Source of the DNA: Comamonas odontotermitis
GTDB lineage: Bacteria > Pseudomonadota > Gammaproteobacteria > Burkholderiales > Burkholderiaceae_C
Assembly: GCF_020080045.1 (NCBI RefSeq)
Contig: NZ_CP083451.1
Span: 930,001 to 994,000, forward strand
Direction: 5' to 3'
Length of the DNA: 64,000 bases
Each line of letters starts with the position of its first letter. Position 1 is the first letter of the stretch. Made by a program: the position numbers and the translations under genes. Shown here piece after piece: positions 37,185-46,097 of the stretch. Under the pieces are notes generated by a model. That model was not told the origin of the DNA, made no database searches, and was given only the letters and a program-made list of their open reading frames with translations.

Positions 37185-38468
37185 ATGACCAACCATTCCA
37201 AGCATTTCCCATCCCCCTTGCAGGACGAAGTCTGGCGCCGCCGCTGGCAGCTGGTGCTGGCCGGCGGCATCATCATGGGCTGCGCACTGGGCGTACGCCA
37301 TGTGCAGGGCCTGTTGATGCAGCCTGTCATTCTCGAGCGCGGCTGGAGCCGTGAGGATTTCGCCTGGGCCGTGGCGCTGCAGAACCTGGTGTGGGGGCTG
37401 GCCCAGCCCTTCACCGGCATGGTGGCCGATCGCTTTGGTGCCGTACGGGTGATGCTGGCCAGCGCCGCACTGTATGCCTTGGGCCTGGTGCTCATGGCGC
37501 AATCGCAAAGCACCTGGCTGCTGACCTGGGGCGATGGGGTATTGGTGGGCATTGCCCTGTCGGGCACGGGCTTTGCCGTGGTCTATGGAGCACTCAGCCG
37601 CTTGTTTTCTCCGGCGCAACGGCCTTGGGCGCTGGGTGTGGCGGGCGCACTGGGCGGCTTGGGCCAGTTTCTGATGGTGCCCCTGACCCAGAGCCTGTTG
37701 CTGCAGTGGAATTGGCAACTGGTAGTGCTGGCGCTGGCTGCCGTCATGGCGGTGGCGGCCCCACTGGCGCTGTTGCTGCGCCAGTGCAAGCCCTCAGCGG
37801 CTAATTCTCAGGCGGCGCTTGCCGAACCTGTAGAACCTGCCTTGAACATGCGTAGCGCGCTGCAGCAGGCCTTTGGTCACCAGGGGTTCTGGCTGCTCAA
37901 TGCTGGTTTTCTGGCCTGTGGCTTTCAGCTCGCCTTCATTGCCGCGCATCTGCCTGCCTATCTGCTGGACCAGGGGCTGGGGGCGCGGGAGGCCGGCATC
38001 TGCCTGGCGCTGGTGGCGCTGGCCAATGTGTTTGGCACCTATGCCTGCAGCTGGGCGGGCGGCTGGATGCGCCGCAAATACGCGCTGGCGCTGCTGTATC
38101 TGGTGCGATCGGCGATCATGTTGTGGTTCGTGCTGACGCCGGTTTCCGCTGCCACTGCCTATATCTTTTCTGTGGCCATGGGCCTGCTGTGGCTCGGCAC
38201 TGTGCCACTTACCAACGGCCTGATCGCACAGGTGTTTGGCGTGCGCTACCTCAGCACCTTGTTTGGTTTTGTGTTCTTTGGTCACCAGGTGGGGGGCTTT
38301 CTGGGGGCGTGGTTGGGCGGGTTGGTCTACGACGCCACCCATTCGTACCTGTGGCTGTGGTGGGCTGCCATTGCCTTGGGAGTGCTTGCAGCACTGCTGC
38401 ACTGGCCCATCAATGACGCGGCGCTGGGCGAGGCTCGTGCAAACCGGCTCGCGTCTGTGCCTCGGTGA
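37185..38468 (+). CDS. Major facilitator superfamily transporter
   Basis: A 427-residue permease with about 12 membrane helices, a cytoplasmic loop after TM6 (about 205-225) and the loop 2-3 motif GMVADRFGAVRVM (MFS motif A). It resembles oxalate/formate or monocarboxylate-type MFS members (RLFSPAQRPWALGVAG), but the substrate cannot be assigned. The ATG at 37185, behind TGAGGAC, gives a short N-terminal tail before TM1. The divergent LysR is the likely regulator. Confidence 0.9.
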   Translation: MTNHSKHFPSPLQDEVWRRRWQLVLAGGIIMGCALGVRHVQGLLMQPVILERGWSREDFAWAVALQNLVWGLAQPFTGMVADRFGAVRVMLASAALYALGLVLMAQSQSTWLLTWGDGVLVGIALSGTGFAVVYGALSRLFSPAQRPWALGVAGALGGLGQFLMVPLTQSLLLQWNWQLVVLALAAVMAVAAPLALLLRQCKPSAANSQAALAEPVEPALNMRSALQQAFGHQGFWLLNAGFLACGFQLAFIAAHLPAYLLDQGLGAREAGICLALVALANVFGTYACSWAGGWMRRKYALALLYLVRSAIMLWFVLTPVSAATAYIFSVAMGLLWLGTVPLTNGLIAQVFGVRYLSTLFGFVFFGHQVGGFLGAWLGGLVYDATHSYLWLWWAAIALGVLAALLHWPINDAALGEARANRLASVPR

Positions 38469-38482
38469 AAGGGCGGGCTCAC

Positions 38483-38623
38483 ATGCACAAGCGCATAAAA
38501 AGTTTGGCGATGGTTGCCCTGCTGGCGGGCTTGGCGGCGGTGGTGTTGGTCTGGGCCTGGCGGGCCTGGATGGCTCCGGAATCGCTGATGCGTCTGTTGG
38601 CAGGTTTTTCGCTGTGCAATTGA
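38483..38623 (+). CDS. Possible small single-helix membrane protein
   Basis: A 46-codon frame: Lys/Arg-rich N-terminus, one hydrophobic helix (LAMVALLAGLAAVVLVWAW) and a short tail. It begins 14 bp after the MFS stop. The ribosome site is weak and the coding evidence is thin, so this may be chance. Confidence 0.3.
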   Translation: MHKRIKSLAMVALLAGLAAVVLVWAWRAWMAPESLMRLLAGFSLCN

Positions 38624-38776
38624 GCAGGCCTGCCGGCGTCACATGCCGTCCAAGGCAGCAGTGGCTGATTTTTGGAATTTTCATATGACTTAAAAATAGT
38701 ATTGCATCGCTTTTCATAACCATAGAATTTATGACACGGTTTCGCTCGGTAGCGGAACAGAACAAGGAACGATGCA

Positions 38777-39604
38777 ATGAAGACCGGTGTATGGGCTGCC
38801 ACTGCGGCGGCGTTGGTATTACTGACAGGCGTGGCAAAGGCAGATCTGCTGGCAGACATTCAGAAAAAGGGTGAGCTCGTGGTGGGCGTACTTGGCACGG
38901 ATGAGCCCAACAGCTTCATCGACCCCAAGACCCGCGAACTGGTGGGCTACGACGTGGATCTGGGCAAGGCAGTCGCGCAGAAGATCGGCGTCAAGCCCGT
39001 GTTCAAGCAACTGACCGTGGCGGCGCGCATTCCGGAGCTGCAGCAGGGCCATGTCGATCTGCTGGCCGCATCGCTCACCCATACCAAGGAGCGCGAAGCG
39101 CAGCTGGATTTCTCCATCACCACCTTTGTGACCGGCCAGACCGTGCTGGTCAAGAAGAGCAGTGGCATCAATGATGTGCCGGATCTGGCGGGCAAGCGCG
39201 TGGTCACGGTCAAGGGTGGCACGCAGGAGCCCAACACCAAGAAGGCCGTGCCCACCGCAACCGTCATCACTTTCGACACCGCACCGCAGGCCTTCCAGGC
39301 CTTGCAGCAGGGCAAGGGCGCAGCCTTTGTCAACGATGACAAAAGCGTGGTGCGCGCCCTGGTGCAACTGGGCGACAAGGGCAAGGATTACAAGATTCTG
39401 CCCTCCAACCTGAGCATAGAGCCTCTGGCACTGGGCATCAGGAAGGGCGAGAGTGGATTGAAACAGGTGGTGGACAGCACGCTGCGCGAACTGGAAGCGA
39501 GCGGCAAAGCCGAAGCCCTGTACGAGCAATGGTATGGGCAGCAGAGCCCCCTGAAGATGCCCAAGCGCAACTTCAAATTTGACAGCGATCAAGTGGCAGA
39601 GTGA
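38777..39604 (+). CDS. Polar amino acid ABC transporter substrate-binding protein (paralogue 1)
   Basis: A 275-residue periplasmic SBP_bac_3 protein with a signal peptide (about 1-22, ending AKA) and no lipobox. ADIQKKGELVVGVLGTDEP and NSFIDPKTRELVGYDVDLG are the ligand-domain start. The first of three tandem paralogues feeding one downstream transporter. A terminator follows at 39631, so it may also be made as a monocistronic message. Upstream, AACAAGGAACG is the ribosome site. The ligand is a polar or acidic amino acid by family; not resolved. Confidence 0.93.
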   Translation: MKTGVWAATAAALVLLTGVAKADLLADIQKKGELVVGVLGTDEPNSFIDPKTRELVGYDVDLGKAVAQKIGVKPVFKQLTVAARIPELQQGHVDLLAASLTHTKEREAQLDFSITTFVTGQTVLVKKSSGINDVPDLAGKRVVTVKGGTQEPNTKKAVPTATVITFDTAPQAFQALQQGKGAAFVNDDKSVVRALVQLGDKGKDYKILPSNLSIEPLALGIRKGESGLKQVVDSTLRELEASGKAEALYEQWYGQQSPLKMPKRNFKFDSDQVAE

Positions 39605-39932
39605 CCACGCTGCGATTGTCTGGAAAGTGACAAAGCGCTCGCAAGAGCGCTTTGCCTTTGACGATGTGGTTGCAAGGGTGAAACAGGTGCTGACTGACTT
39701 TACAGGACGTGATTTACAAGAAGCCGATAGCGGCTTCCCAGGTAGGGCGCGTTCTGGGAGCGCGCATTCCTGCAAGTGGACCCCATATGTGCGTTTGCAG
39801 CATCATCGGGTTTGCGAGAGCGCCCGTCCTTCCGGGCCACTGCTACAGTGTTCTTTGGCCTGAAACCGATACGCAAGGTCCATTCCCTGCGTCGGCCGAA
39901 CATTCAGAGCCGTATATATGACAAGGAGCACT
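39605..39932. other. Intergenic region between SBP paralogues 1 and 2
   Basis: 328 bp. It holds the terminator at 39631-39659 and a perfect 7-bp hairpin (GAAGCCG-ATAG-CGGCTTC, 39720-39737), and should hold a separate promoter for paralogue 2. No gene is evident. Confidence 0.45.
39631..39659 (+). terminator. Terminator after SBP paralogue 1
   Basis: CAAAGCGCTC and GAGCGCTTTG form a perfect 10-bp stem with loop GCAA (39631-39654), followed by CCTTT. The tail is only moderately T-rich. Confidence 0.65.
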
Positions 39933-40763
39933 ATGGAAAGGCGTGTGTGGATGGCAGCGGTGGCCGGTCTGGCATGGATGGCTGCTGGCGCGGCGAACGC
40001 AGACCAGTTGGCCGACATCCAGAAAAAGGGCGAGTTGATCATCGGCGTCTACGGCTCCAGCGAGCCTTTCAGCTTCATCGACCCTCAGACTCGCGAAATG
40101 GTGGGCTATGAGGTGGACATTGGCAAGGCCGTCGCACAGAAGCTGGGTGTCAAACCCGTCATCAAGCAGCTCAATCTGGCAGCTCGCATACCCGAGCTGC
40201 AGCAAGGCCATGTCGACATCCTTGCCGCAGCCCTGACCCACAACAAGGAGCGCGAGGCGCTGGTGGATTTCTCGCTGACCACCTATGTCACCGGCCAGAA
40301 AGTCATGGTCAAGAAAACCAGTGGCATCAATGACGTGCCGGACCTGGCAGGCAAACGTGTGGTGACTGCCAAGGGCAGCACGATGGAGGTCAATATCCGC
40401 AAGGTGGTGCCCACTGCAGTGATCGTGACCTTTGATACCTCGCCCCAGGCCTTTGTAGCCCTGCAGCAGGGCAAGGCCGTAGGCTTTGTCAACGACGAAA
40501 TCAGCTTGGTGCAGGCCAACTACGAGTTGGGCGAGCGCAGCAAGGACTACCGGGTGCTGCCGATGAATCTGAGCACCGAGCCCCTGGCGCTGGGCATCAA
40601 GAAGGGCGAAGCCGGTTTCAAGAAAATGGTGGATGACCTCCTGCGTGAGATGGAGGCCAGCGGCGCTGCCAATGCCCTGTACGAAAAATGGTTTGGCCAG
40701 CAAAGCAAGCTGAAGCTGCCAGCGCGCAGCTTCAAATGGGACAGCGACAAGATTGCAGAATGA
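39933..40763 (+). CDS. Polar amino acid ABC transporter substrate-binding protein (paralogue 2)
   Basis: A 276-residue SBP_bac_3 protein, with signal peptide ending ANA (about 1-22). It shares long stretches with its neighbours (AARIPELQQGHVD, GINDVPDLAGKRVVT) but differs in the opening pocket strand (GVYGSSEPFSFIDPQ), suggesting a different ligand preference. AAGGAG precedes the ATG at 39933; an in-frame upstream start is less likely. 35 bp separate it from paralogue 3. Confidence 0.93.
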   Translation: MERRVWMAAVAGLAWMAAGAANADQLADIQKKGELIIGVYGSSEPFSFIDPQTREMVGYEVDIGKAVAQKLGVKPVIKQLNLAARIPELQQGHVDILAAALTHNKEREALVDFSLTTYVTGQKVMVKKTSGINDVPDLAGKRVVTAKGSTMEVNIRKVVPTAVIVTFDTSPQAFVALQQGKAVGFVNDEISLVQANYELGERSKDYRVLPMNLSTEPLALGIKKGEAGFKKMVDDLLREMEASGAANALYEKWFGQQSKLKLPARSFKWDSDKIAE

Positions 40764-40798
40764 GTGAAACAACGGAACACAACAAGGAGAAGTTTGGT

Positions 40799-41623
40799 AT
40801 GAAAAGACGTGTATGGATTGCAGCCGTTGCCAGCCTGGTAGCGGCCAGTGGCATGGCGCATGCCGACCAGGTGGCCGATATCCAGAAGAAGGGCGAGCTC
40901 GTGGTGGGTGTGCTCGGTACGGACGAGCCTCTGAGCTTCATCGACCCCAAGACCCGCGAGCTGGCGGGCTATGACGTCGACCTGGGCAAGGCCGTGGCGG
41001 CCAAGCTAGGAGTCAAGCCGGTGTTCAAGCAGATCACGCTGGCAGCACGCATCCCCGAGCTGCAGCAAGGCCACATCGACCTGCTGGCCGCGTCCCTCAC
41101 GCATAACAAGGAGCGTGAGGCACAGATCGACTTCTCGCTGACCACATTCGTGGCGGGCCAGAAGGTGCTGGTCAAGGCGGGCAGCGGCATCAAGGATGTG
41201 GCCGATCTGGCCGGCAAGCGCGTATCGACGGCCAAGGGCAGCTCGATGGAAGTGAACATCAGGAACGCCGTGCCGACCGTGACCGTGGTGTCCTTCGACA
41301 CTTCGCCCCAGGCACTGGTGGCGATGCAGCAGGGCAAGGTGGCCGCCTTCGTCAATGAGGACCAAAGTCTCGCACGGGCGCTGGTGCAGATGGGTGACCA
41401 GCGCAAGGACTATGTGATGCTGCCTACCAGCATCAGCTCCGAGCCACTGGCACTGGGCATCAAGAAGGGCGAAGCCGGCCTCAAGAAGGTCGTGGATGAC
41501 ACCCTGCGCGAGCTGGAAGCCGGTGGCAAGGCCGAATCCATGTACGAACATTGGTTCGGTCAGCAAAGCGCACTGAAGCTGCCCAAACGCAGCTTCAAGT
41601 TCGAGACCGACAAGATCGACTGA
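40799..41623 (+). CDS. Polar amino acid ABC transporter substrate-binding protein (paralogue 3)
   Basis: A 274-residue SBP_bac_3 protein, signal peptide ending AHA (about 1-20). Closest in sequence to its two tandem neighbours; it keeps GVLGTDEPLSFIDPKTRELAGYDVD and the C-terminal SEPLALGIKKGEAGLKKVVD. A ribosome site AAGGAG lies ahead of the ATG at 40799. A strong hairpin follows before the permease genes. Confidence 0.93.
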   Translation: MKRRVWIAAVASLVAASGMAHADQVADIQKKGELVVGVLGTDEPLSFIDPKTRELAGYDVDLGKAVAAKLGVKPVFKQITLAARIPELQQGHIDLLAASLTHNKEREAQIDFSLTTFVAGQKVLVKAGSGIKDVADLAGKRVSTAKGSSMEVNIRNAVPTVTVVSFDTSPQALVAMQQGKVAAFVNEDQSLARALVQMGDQRKDYVMLPTSISSEPLALGIKKGEAGLKKVVDDTLRELEAGGKAESMYEHWFGQQSALKLPKRSFKFETDKID

Positions 41624-41642
41624 ACGCGGACCAGCGCTGTGA

Positions 41643-41680
41643 ATGACAAGGCGCTGCTTCCAGCGCCTTGTCATGTTTTT
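41643..41680 (+). terminator. Strong hairpin between binding protein and permease genes
   Basis: A perfect 14-bp stem (ATGACAAGGCGCTG at 41643-41656; CAGCGCCTTGTCAT at 41661-41674), loop CTTC, then GTTTTT. It is probably a partial terminator that keeps binding-protein mRNA in excess over permease mRNA, or it protects the 3' end of the upstream message. Confidence 0.8.
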
Positions 41681-41691
41681 GGATATCTGAG

Positions 41692-42387
41692 ATGACGACT
41701 TTTGATGTGCAGATGCTCTTGTCGGGCCAGTACCACGATATGTTGGTGGCCGGCTTCAAGATGTCGCTGCAGTATTTGTTCTACGCCTTCTGGATTGCGC
41801 TGCCGCTTGGTCTGGTGATCGCTCTGTGCCGTCTGTCGCCGTTCAAGGCACTGCGCTGGATTGGCGCCACCTATGTCGAGGTAATCCGCAGCATTCCACT
41901 GCTGGCGCATATGCTGTTCTGGTACTTTGGTGTGCCCGAGCTCTTGCCTGCAGCATGGAAGGAGGCGCTCTACGCCGGGCCGGTCGAATCGATCTGCGCC
42001 GTGGTGGCCTTGGGGGTGTACACCGCAGCCTATATGGCAGAAGACATCCGCAGCGGTATCCGCGCCGTGCCTGCCGTGCAGATGGAGGCATCGCGCGCGC
42101 TGGGTCTGACCTACATGCGCACGATGCGCCTGGTCATACTGCCGCAGGCATTGCGTTTTACCGTGCCGCCCCTGATCTCGCAGACCCTGAACATGTGGAA
42201 GGGCACATCGATCGCCACCGTGATCGGTGCGGCCGAGATGATGTACCAGGCCGGGCAGGTGGAGAGCCAGTCCTTCCGCAGCTTTGAAGCCTTTGCATTT
42301 GCGAGCGTGGCCTATCTGGCCGTCTCGCTGGTGATCACTTTTGCCGCCATCTGGTTCCAGCACCGTTATCCGGTGCGCACGATGTAA
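41692..42387 (+). CDS. Amino acid ABC transporter permease (HisM/GltJ type)
   Basis: A 231-residue inner-membrane permease with about five helices. The EAA-loop region EASRALGLTYMRTMRLVILPQALRF shows the ATPase-contact motif. The ATG at 41692 sits just after the hairpin at 41643. It forms a heterodimer, in all likelihood, with the permease at 42397, 9 bp downstream. Confidence 0.93.
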   Translation: MTTFDVQMLLSGQYHDMLVAGFKMSLQYLFYAFWIALPLGLVIALCRLSPFKALRWIGATYVEVIRSIPLLAHMLFWYFGVPELLPAAWKEALYAGPVESICAVVALGVYTAAYMAEDIRSGIRAVPAVQMEASRALGLTYMRTMRLVILPQALRFTVPPLISQTLNMWKGTSIATVIGAAEMMYQAGQVESQSFRSFEAFAFASVAYLAVSLVITFAAIWFQHRYPVRTM

Positions 42388-42396
42388 GGAACGCAG

Positions 42397-43110
42397 ATGC
42401 TGGAACTCATCCAAACTTATTGGCTGTATTTTCTGGTGGGGCAGTACCCCAACGGACCGCTGGGTGGCCTGGTGCTGACATTGATTCTGGCTGTCATGGG
42501 CCTGCTGCTGTCGCTGCCGCTGGGGCTGCTGCTGGGCATGGCACGCATATCGCCCTGGCGCATCGTGCGCTGGCCGGTCACGGCACTGGTGTATGTGGTG
42601 CGCGGAACGCCGCTGCTGATGGTGGTGTTCTGGGCGTATTTCTTTCTGCCCAGCGTGACTGGTCACAAGACAGACCAGTTCTGGACCATGCTGATTGCGC
42701 TGGTGATTTTTGATGCGGCCTACCTGGCCGAGATCGTGCGCGCCGGTATCCAGGGCCTGCCCAAAGGGCAGATGGAATGCGCGCGTTCGCTCGGGCTGTC
42801 CTACTTCAAGGCCATGCGGACGGTGATCCTGCCGCAGGCGATGCGCAACTCCCTGCCTTCGCTGGTCAACCAGTTCATCTCGACGATCAAGGAAACCTCG
42901 CTGGGCTACATCATCGGGCTGGCCGAGGTGACTTTCATCGCCACACAGATCAACAGCCTGGTGTTCACCAAGCCGGCGCAGGTATTCGGCATTCTGGGCC
43001 TGACCTATTTCGTGCTGTGCTTCGGGCTGTCGCGTTTTGCATTTTGGATTGAGAAGCGGCTGGAGCGCAAAGGCTTGGGCAGCCGCCGTGTAGAGAAGGT
43101 AGCCGCATGA
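42397..43110 (+). CDS. Amino acid ABC transporter permease (second subunit)
   Basis: A 237-residue permease of the His/Glu/Gln/Arg family with about five helices and the EAA motif [25 protein letters not shown] ribosome site TAAGGA precedes the ATG. It overlaps the ATPase gene by 4 bp (ATGA), so the two are translationally coupled. Confidence 0.93.
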   Translation: MLELIQTYWLYFLVGQYPNGPLGGLVLTLILAVMGLLLSLPLGLLLGMARISPWRIVRWPVTALVYVVRGTPLLMVVFWAYFFLPSVTGHKTDQFWTMLIALVIFDAAYLAEIVRAGIQGLPKGQMECARSLGLSYFKAMRTVILPQAMRNSLPSLVNQFISTIKETSLGYIIGLAEVTFIATQINSLVFTKPAQVFGILGLTYFVLCFGLSRFAFWIEKRLERKGLGSRRVEKVAA

Positions 43111-43847
43111 TTGAGCTGAAGAACGTGAACAAGTGGTATGGAGATTACCACGCACTGGTCGATATCAACGAGACGATTCCCACCGGAGAGGTGGTGGTGG
43201 TGTGCGGGCCTTCGGGCTCGGGCAAATCCACCTTGATCCGCACCATCAACCGGCTGGAGGAAATCCAGTCCGGCACCATCTTGCTGGACGGACAGGATGT
43301 GCACGAACCCAGGCTGGATGTGAACCAGCTGCGCGCGGGCATCGGGTTCGTGTTCCAGCAGTTCAACCTGTTTCCGCACCTGACGGTGCTGGAGAATTGC
43401 ACGCTGGCTGCGGTGCAGCTCAAGAAGATGACCACTGCGGAGGCCAAGGAGCGTGCGATGGAACTGCTGCACCGCGTGGGGTTGGCCCACAAGGCCGAAG
43501 CAATTCCCAATCAGCTCTCGGGCGGCCAGCAGCAGCGGGTGGCGATTGCGCGTGCGCTCACGCTCAAGCCGCCGATCATGCTGTTCGACGAGCCCACCAG
43601 CGCGCTCGATCCCGAAATGGTGGGCGAGGTGCTGCTGGTGATGCGCGATCTGGCCAAGGACGGCATGACCATGGTCTGCGTGACGCACGAGATGGGCTTT
43701 GCCCGAGAGGTGGCCGATCAGGTCATCTTCATGGACCAGGGCGCCGTGCTGGAGCGTGCCAGGCCCGAGGATTTCTTTTTGCGGCCACAGCACCCGCGCA
43801 CGCAGAAGTTCCTGGCGGACATCCGCTCGCCGTTCGACAAAGCCTGA
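43107..43847 (+). CDS. Polar amino acid ABC transporter ATPase (GlnQ-like)
   Basis: A 246-residue ABC ATPase: Walker [11 protein letters not shown]-loop [17 protein letters not shown], signature [13 protein letters not shown], Walker [13 protein letters not shown] and the switch His in CVTHEMGF. It powers the two permeases upstream and is served by the three binding proteins. The oxygenase gene follows 28 bp later. Confidence 0.96.
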   Translation: MIELKNVNKWYGDYHALVDINETIPTGEVVVVCGPSGSGKSTLIRTINRLEEIQSGTILLDGQDVHEPRLDVNQLRAGIGFVFQQFNLFPHLTVLENCTLAAVQLKKMTTAEAKERAMELLHRVGLAHKAEAIPNQLSGGQQQRVAIARALTLKPPIMLFDEPTSALDPEMVGEVLLVMRDLAKDGMTMVCVTHEMGFAREVADQVIFMDQGAVLERARPEDFFLRPQHPRTQKFLADIRSPFDKA

Positions 43848-43875
43848 GCCCTGCATTGCCTGCAACCACATTTCC

Positions 43876-44907
43876 ATGACGACCGAGACCGTTTCCTCCC
43901 CCGTGGCCGGCCTGCCGGTGATCGATATTGCGGCGCTGGTCAATCCTGTTGCCGATGATGCTGCGCGGGCTGCAGTGGCGCACGCGATTGGCAGTGCCTG
44001 CCGCGAGCATGGCTTTTTCTATATCCGCCACCATGGCGTTCCGCAGGAACTGATCGACCGCTTGCATGCGTTGAGTCAGGCGTTCTTCAGCTGGCCCGAA
44101 GAGCGCAAGATGCAATGGCGCATGGCCCTGGGAGGGCGCGCATGGCGCGGATACTTCAAGGTAGGAGGGGAGCTGACCTCAGGCTTGCCGGACTGGAAAG
44201 AGGGCTTGTACCTGGGCACCGAACTGGCGGTCGAACACCCGCTCGTGCAGGCAGGAACGCCCGTCCACGGCCCCAACCTGTTCCCCGAGCTGGAGGGCTA
44301 TCGCGAAACCATTCTGCAGTACATGGATGCGGTCACCCAGGTGGGGCACCGTGTGATGGAGGGCATCGCATTGAGCCTGGGCCTGCCGGCTGGTTATTTC
44401 TCGCAGCGCTATACGGCAGATCCCCTGGTGCTGTTTCGCATCTTCAACTATCCGAGCATCGATGTTCCAGCAGGTGTGGACGCGCCCTGGGGCGTAGGCG
44501 AGCATACCGACTACGGTTTGCTCACGATTCTGTACCAGGACCGGATCGGGGGCCTGTCCGTGCACACGCCAGGCGGCTGGGTGGATGCGCCGCCGCTGCC
44601 CGGCACCTTCGTCTGCAACATCGGCGATATGCTGGACCGCATGACGGGTGGCCTCTACAAATCCACGCCGCACCGCGTCAGGCGCAATACTTCTGGCACG
44701 GACCGTCTGTCGTTTCCGCTGTTTTTTGACCCAAACTTTGAAGCGCGCGTGCAGCGTATCGAGGGGCTGACTGGCGCACGCGTGCGCGACGACAGCAGCG
44801 AGCGTTGGGACAAGGCCAATGTGCACGCCTTCAATGGCCGGTATGGTGACTACCTGCTTGCCAAGGTGTCCAAGGTGTTTCCCCAGCTCAAGGACGAGGT
44901 GCTGTAG
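43876..44907 (+). CDS. Isopenicillin-N-synthase-like Fe(II)/2-oxoglutarate oxygenase
   Basis: A 343-residue member of the IPNS/2OG-Fe(II) oxygenase superfamily. An N-terminal DIOX_N region (about 12-120; SACREHGFFYIRHHGVP) leads to the double-stranded beta helix with iron ligands His210, Asp212 (GEHTDYGLLT) and His266 (TPHRV), and the cosubstrate R277-L-S279 motif. Such enzymes hydroxylate or oxidise small molecules, often amino acids or their derivatives. It ends the transporter operon, so it probably acts on the imported compound. Start ATG at 43876. A terminator follows. Confidence 0.93.
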   Translation: MTTETVSSPVAGLPVIDIAALVNPVADDAARAAVAHAIGSACREHGFFYIRHHGVPQELIDRLHALSQAFFSWPEERKMQWRMALGGRAWRGYFKVGGELTSGLPDWKEGLYLGTELAVEHPLVQAGTPVHGPNLFPELEGYRETILQYMDAVTQVGHRVMEGIALSLGLPAGYFSQRYTADPLVLFRIFNYPSIDVPAGVDAPWGVGEHTDYGLLTILYQDRIGGLSVHTPGGWVDAPPLPGTFVCNIGDMLDRMTGGLYKSTPHRVRRNTSGTDRLSFPLFFDPNFEARVQRIEGLTGARVRDDSSERWDKANVHAFNGRYGDYLLAKVSKVFPQLKDEVL

Positions 44908-44953
44908 CCATTCGGAGCATTGCGCGCTCAGCCCATCGCTTCCAACACGCAAG

Positions 44954-44978
44954 AAGCCTGCGCATCGGCAGGCTTTTT
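44954..44978 (+). terminator. Terminator after the oxygenase gene
   Basis: AAGCCTGC and GCAGGCTT form an 8-bp stem with a 6-nt loop, followed by TTT. It also lies just beyond the convergent DUF1328 gene. Confidence 0.75.
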
Positions 44979-45002
44979 GCATGTGAGTGAAATGCCTGTC
45001 TG

Positions 45003-45176
45003 CTACGCCACGGCACCGATACCTAGCAAGGCCACGACCAGGAAGATCACGGTGATCACGATAAAGATATAGAACAGGATTTTCGCAATCCCTGCAGCGC
45101 CCGACGACACGCCGGTGAAACCGAAAACGCCAGCGACCAGCGAGATCACCGCAAAGATAATGGCCCACTTGAGCAT
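45003..45176 (-). CDS. DUF1328 (YtjA-like) small membrane protein
   Basis: A 57-residue protein with two hydrophobic helices ([21 protein letters not shown] and [20 protein letters not shown]) around a short loop. This is the YtjA/DUF1328 family, function unknown. A consensus AGGAGG ribosome site lies ahead of the ATG at 45176. It converges on the oxygenase gene; the terminator at 44954 lies between. Confidence 0.92.
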   Translation of the reverse strand: MLKWAIIFAVISLVAGVFGFTGVSSGAAGIAKILFYIFIVITVIFLVVALLGIGAVA

Positions 45177-45314
45177 ACAAACCTCCTGTGCAATGGAATG
45201 CATTGAGCTTAGGTGTTGGCCAGTGCTGTCTGCGTGAGGCGATGGGGAGTATGACGGTAGGTGTGTGCTGACAGAGAGTGCAGACAGTGCGAAGGTTCGG
45301 TGGGTACCCTGGGC

Positions 45315-45962
45315 TCAGGGGGCAGGCGATGAAGAGGGGGCGGTTGCCTCCGTTGCAGGTACTTCGGCAGGTTTGGTGGGCTCAGTCGGCAGCGGCTGTG
45401 GCGGCGCGTCCGTCCAGCGGCGCACCACTTTCTGAAAGACGTGCGTGTTCGGAATCTGCAGAACAATGCGGTGCGCCGGGCCCGCAGAAAAGTCTTCCAG
45501 CGTGGTGTAGAGCATGTTGATGTCGACCACGCGGCCTTTGGCCCCGGGCTTGTCCAGCGCGTCCAGCACCTCAATGTAATCGCCCAGGCGGTAGGGCCGG
45601 ACGGTGAAGATGAGCAGCGCACAGAAGAAATTGGACAGCACGCTCCATGCGGCGAAGAACGCCACGGCACCCACGGCGGCAAAGCCGGAGAATGCCGTCC
45701 ACAGCACGGTGGCACTCACCCCCAGCCGCTCCAGGATCAGCAGGATGGTGCCCCCGATGATGAGCCAGCGCACCAGGCCTTTGACTGGCACCACCAGCTC
45801 AAGCGGCCATTTATAGTGCGCCGCCGCGCGGTTGATGAGCTTGCGGGTGAGGTAATGCAGTGCGATCGACAGCAGCAGAATCAGTGCAATCTGAATGGCC
45901 GGAACAATGATGTCCATCCATTCGGCGGCCCAGGCGGGGATCAGTGCTTTGAATCGGTACAT
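45315..45962 (-). CDS. Short MscS-family mechanosensitive channel
   Basis: A 215-residue MscS-like protein with helices at about 18-40, 60-80 and 83-110, the last being the pore-lining TM3 (AVGAVAFFAAWSVLSNFFCALLI). A short beta domain follows (YRLGDYIEVLD...) and a Pro/Thr-rich tail (about 192-215). The C-terminal cage found in E. coli MscS (286 residues) is mostly missing, as in other short family members. It releases solutes at high membrane tension by family role. Confidence 0.88.
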   Translation of the reverse strand: MYRFKALIPAWAAEWMDIIVPAIQIALILLLSIALHYLTRKLINRAAAHYKWPLELVVPVKGLVRWLIIGGTILLILERLGVSATVLWTAFSGFAAVGAVAFFAAWSVLSNFFCALLIFTVRPYRLGDYIEVLDALDKPGAKGRVVDINMLYTTLEDFSAGPAHRIVLQIPNTHVFQKVVRRWTDAPPQPLPTEPTKPAEVPATEATAPSSSPAP

Positions 45963-46097
45963 GGCAAAGGAATCAGGGAGAGGCTGTCGCTACAAAGGCA
46001 TTACGGCAGCAGGGATGGCATGGCGGCAAGCCGCGCTGATGCGGGCGACGGACCGAGTGCATGGGTCGTCGATCAGCACACAGGCAAGAACGCACGC

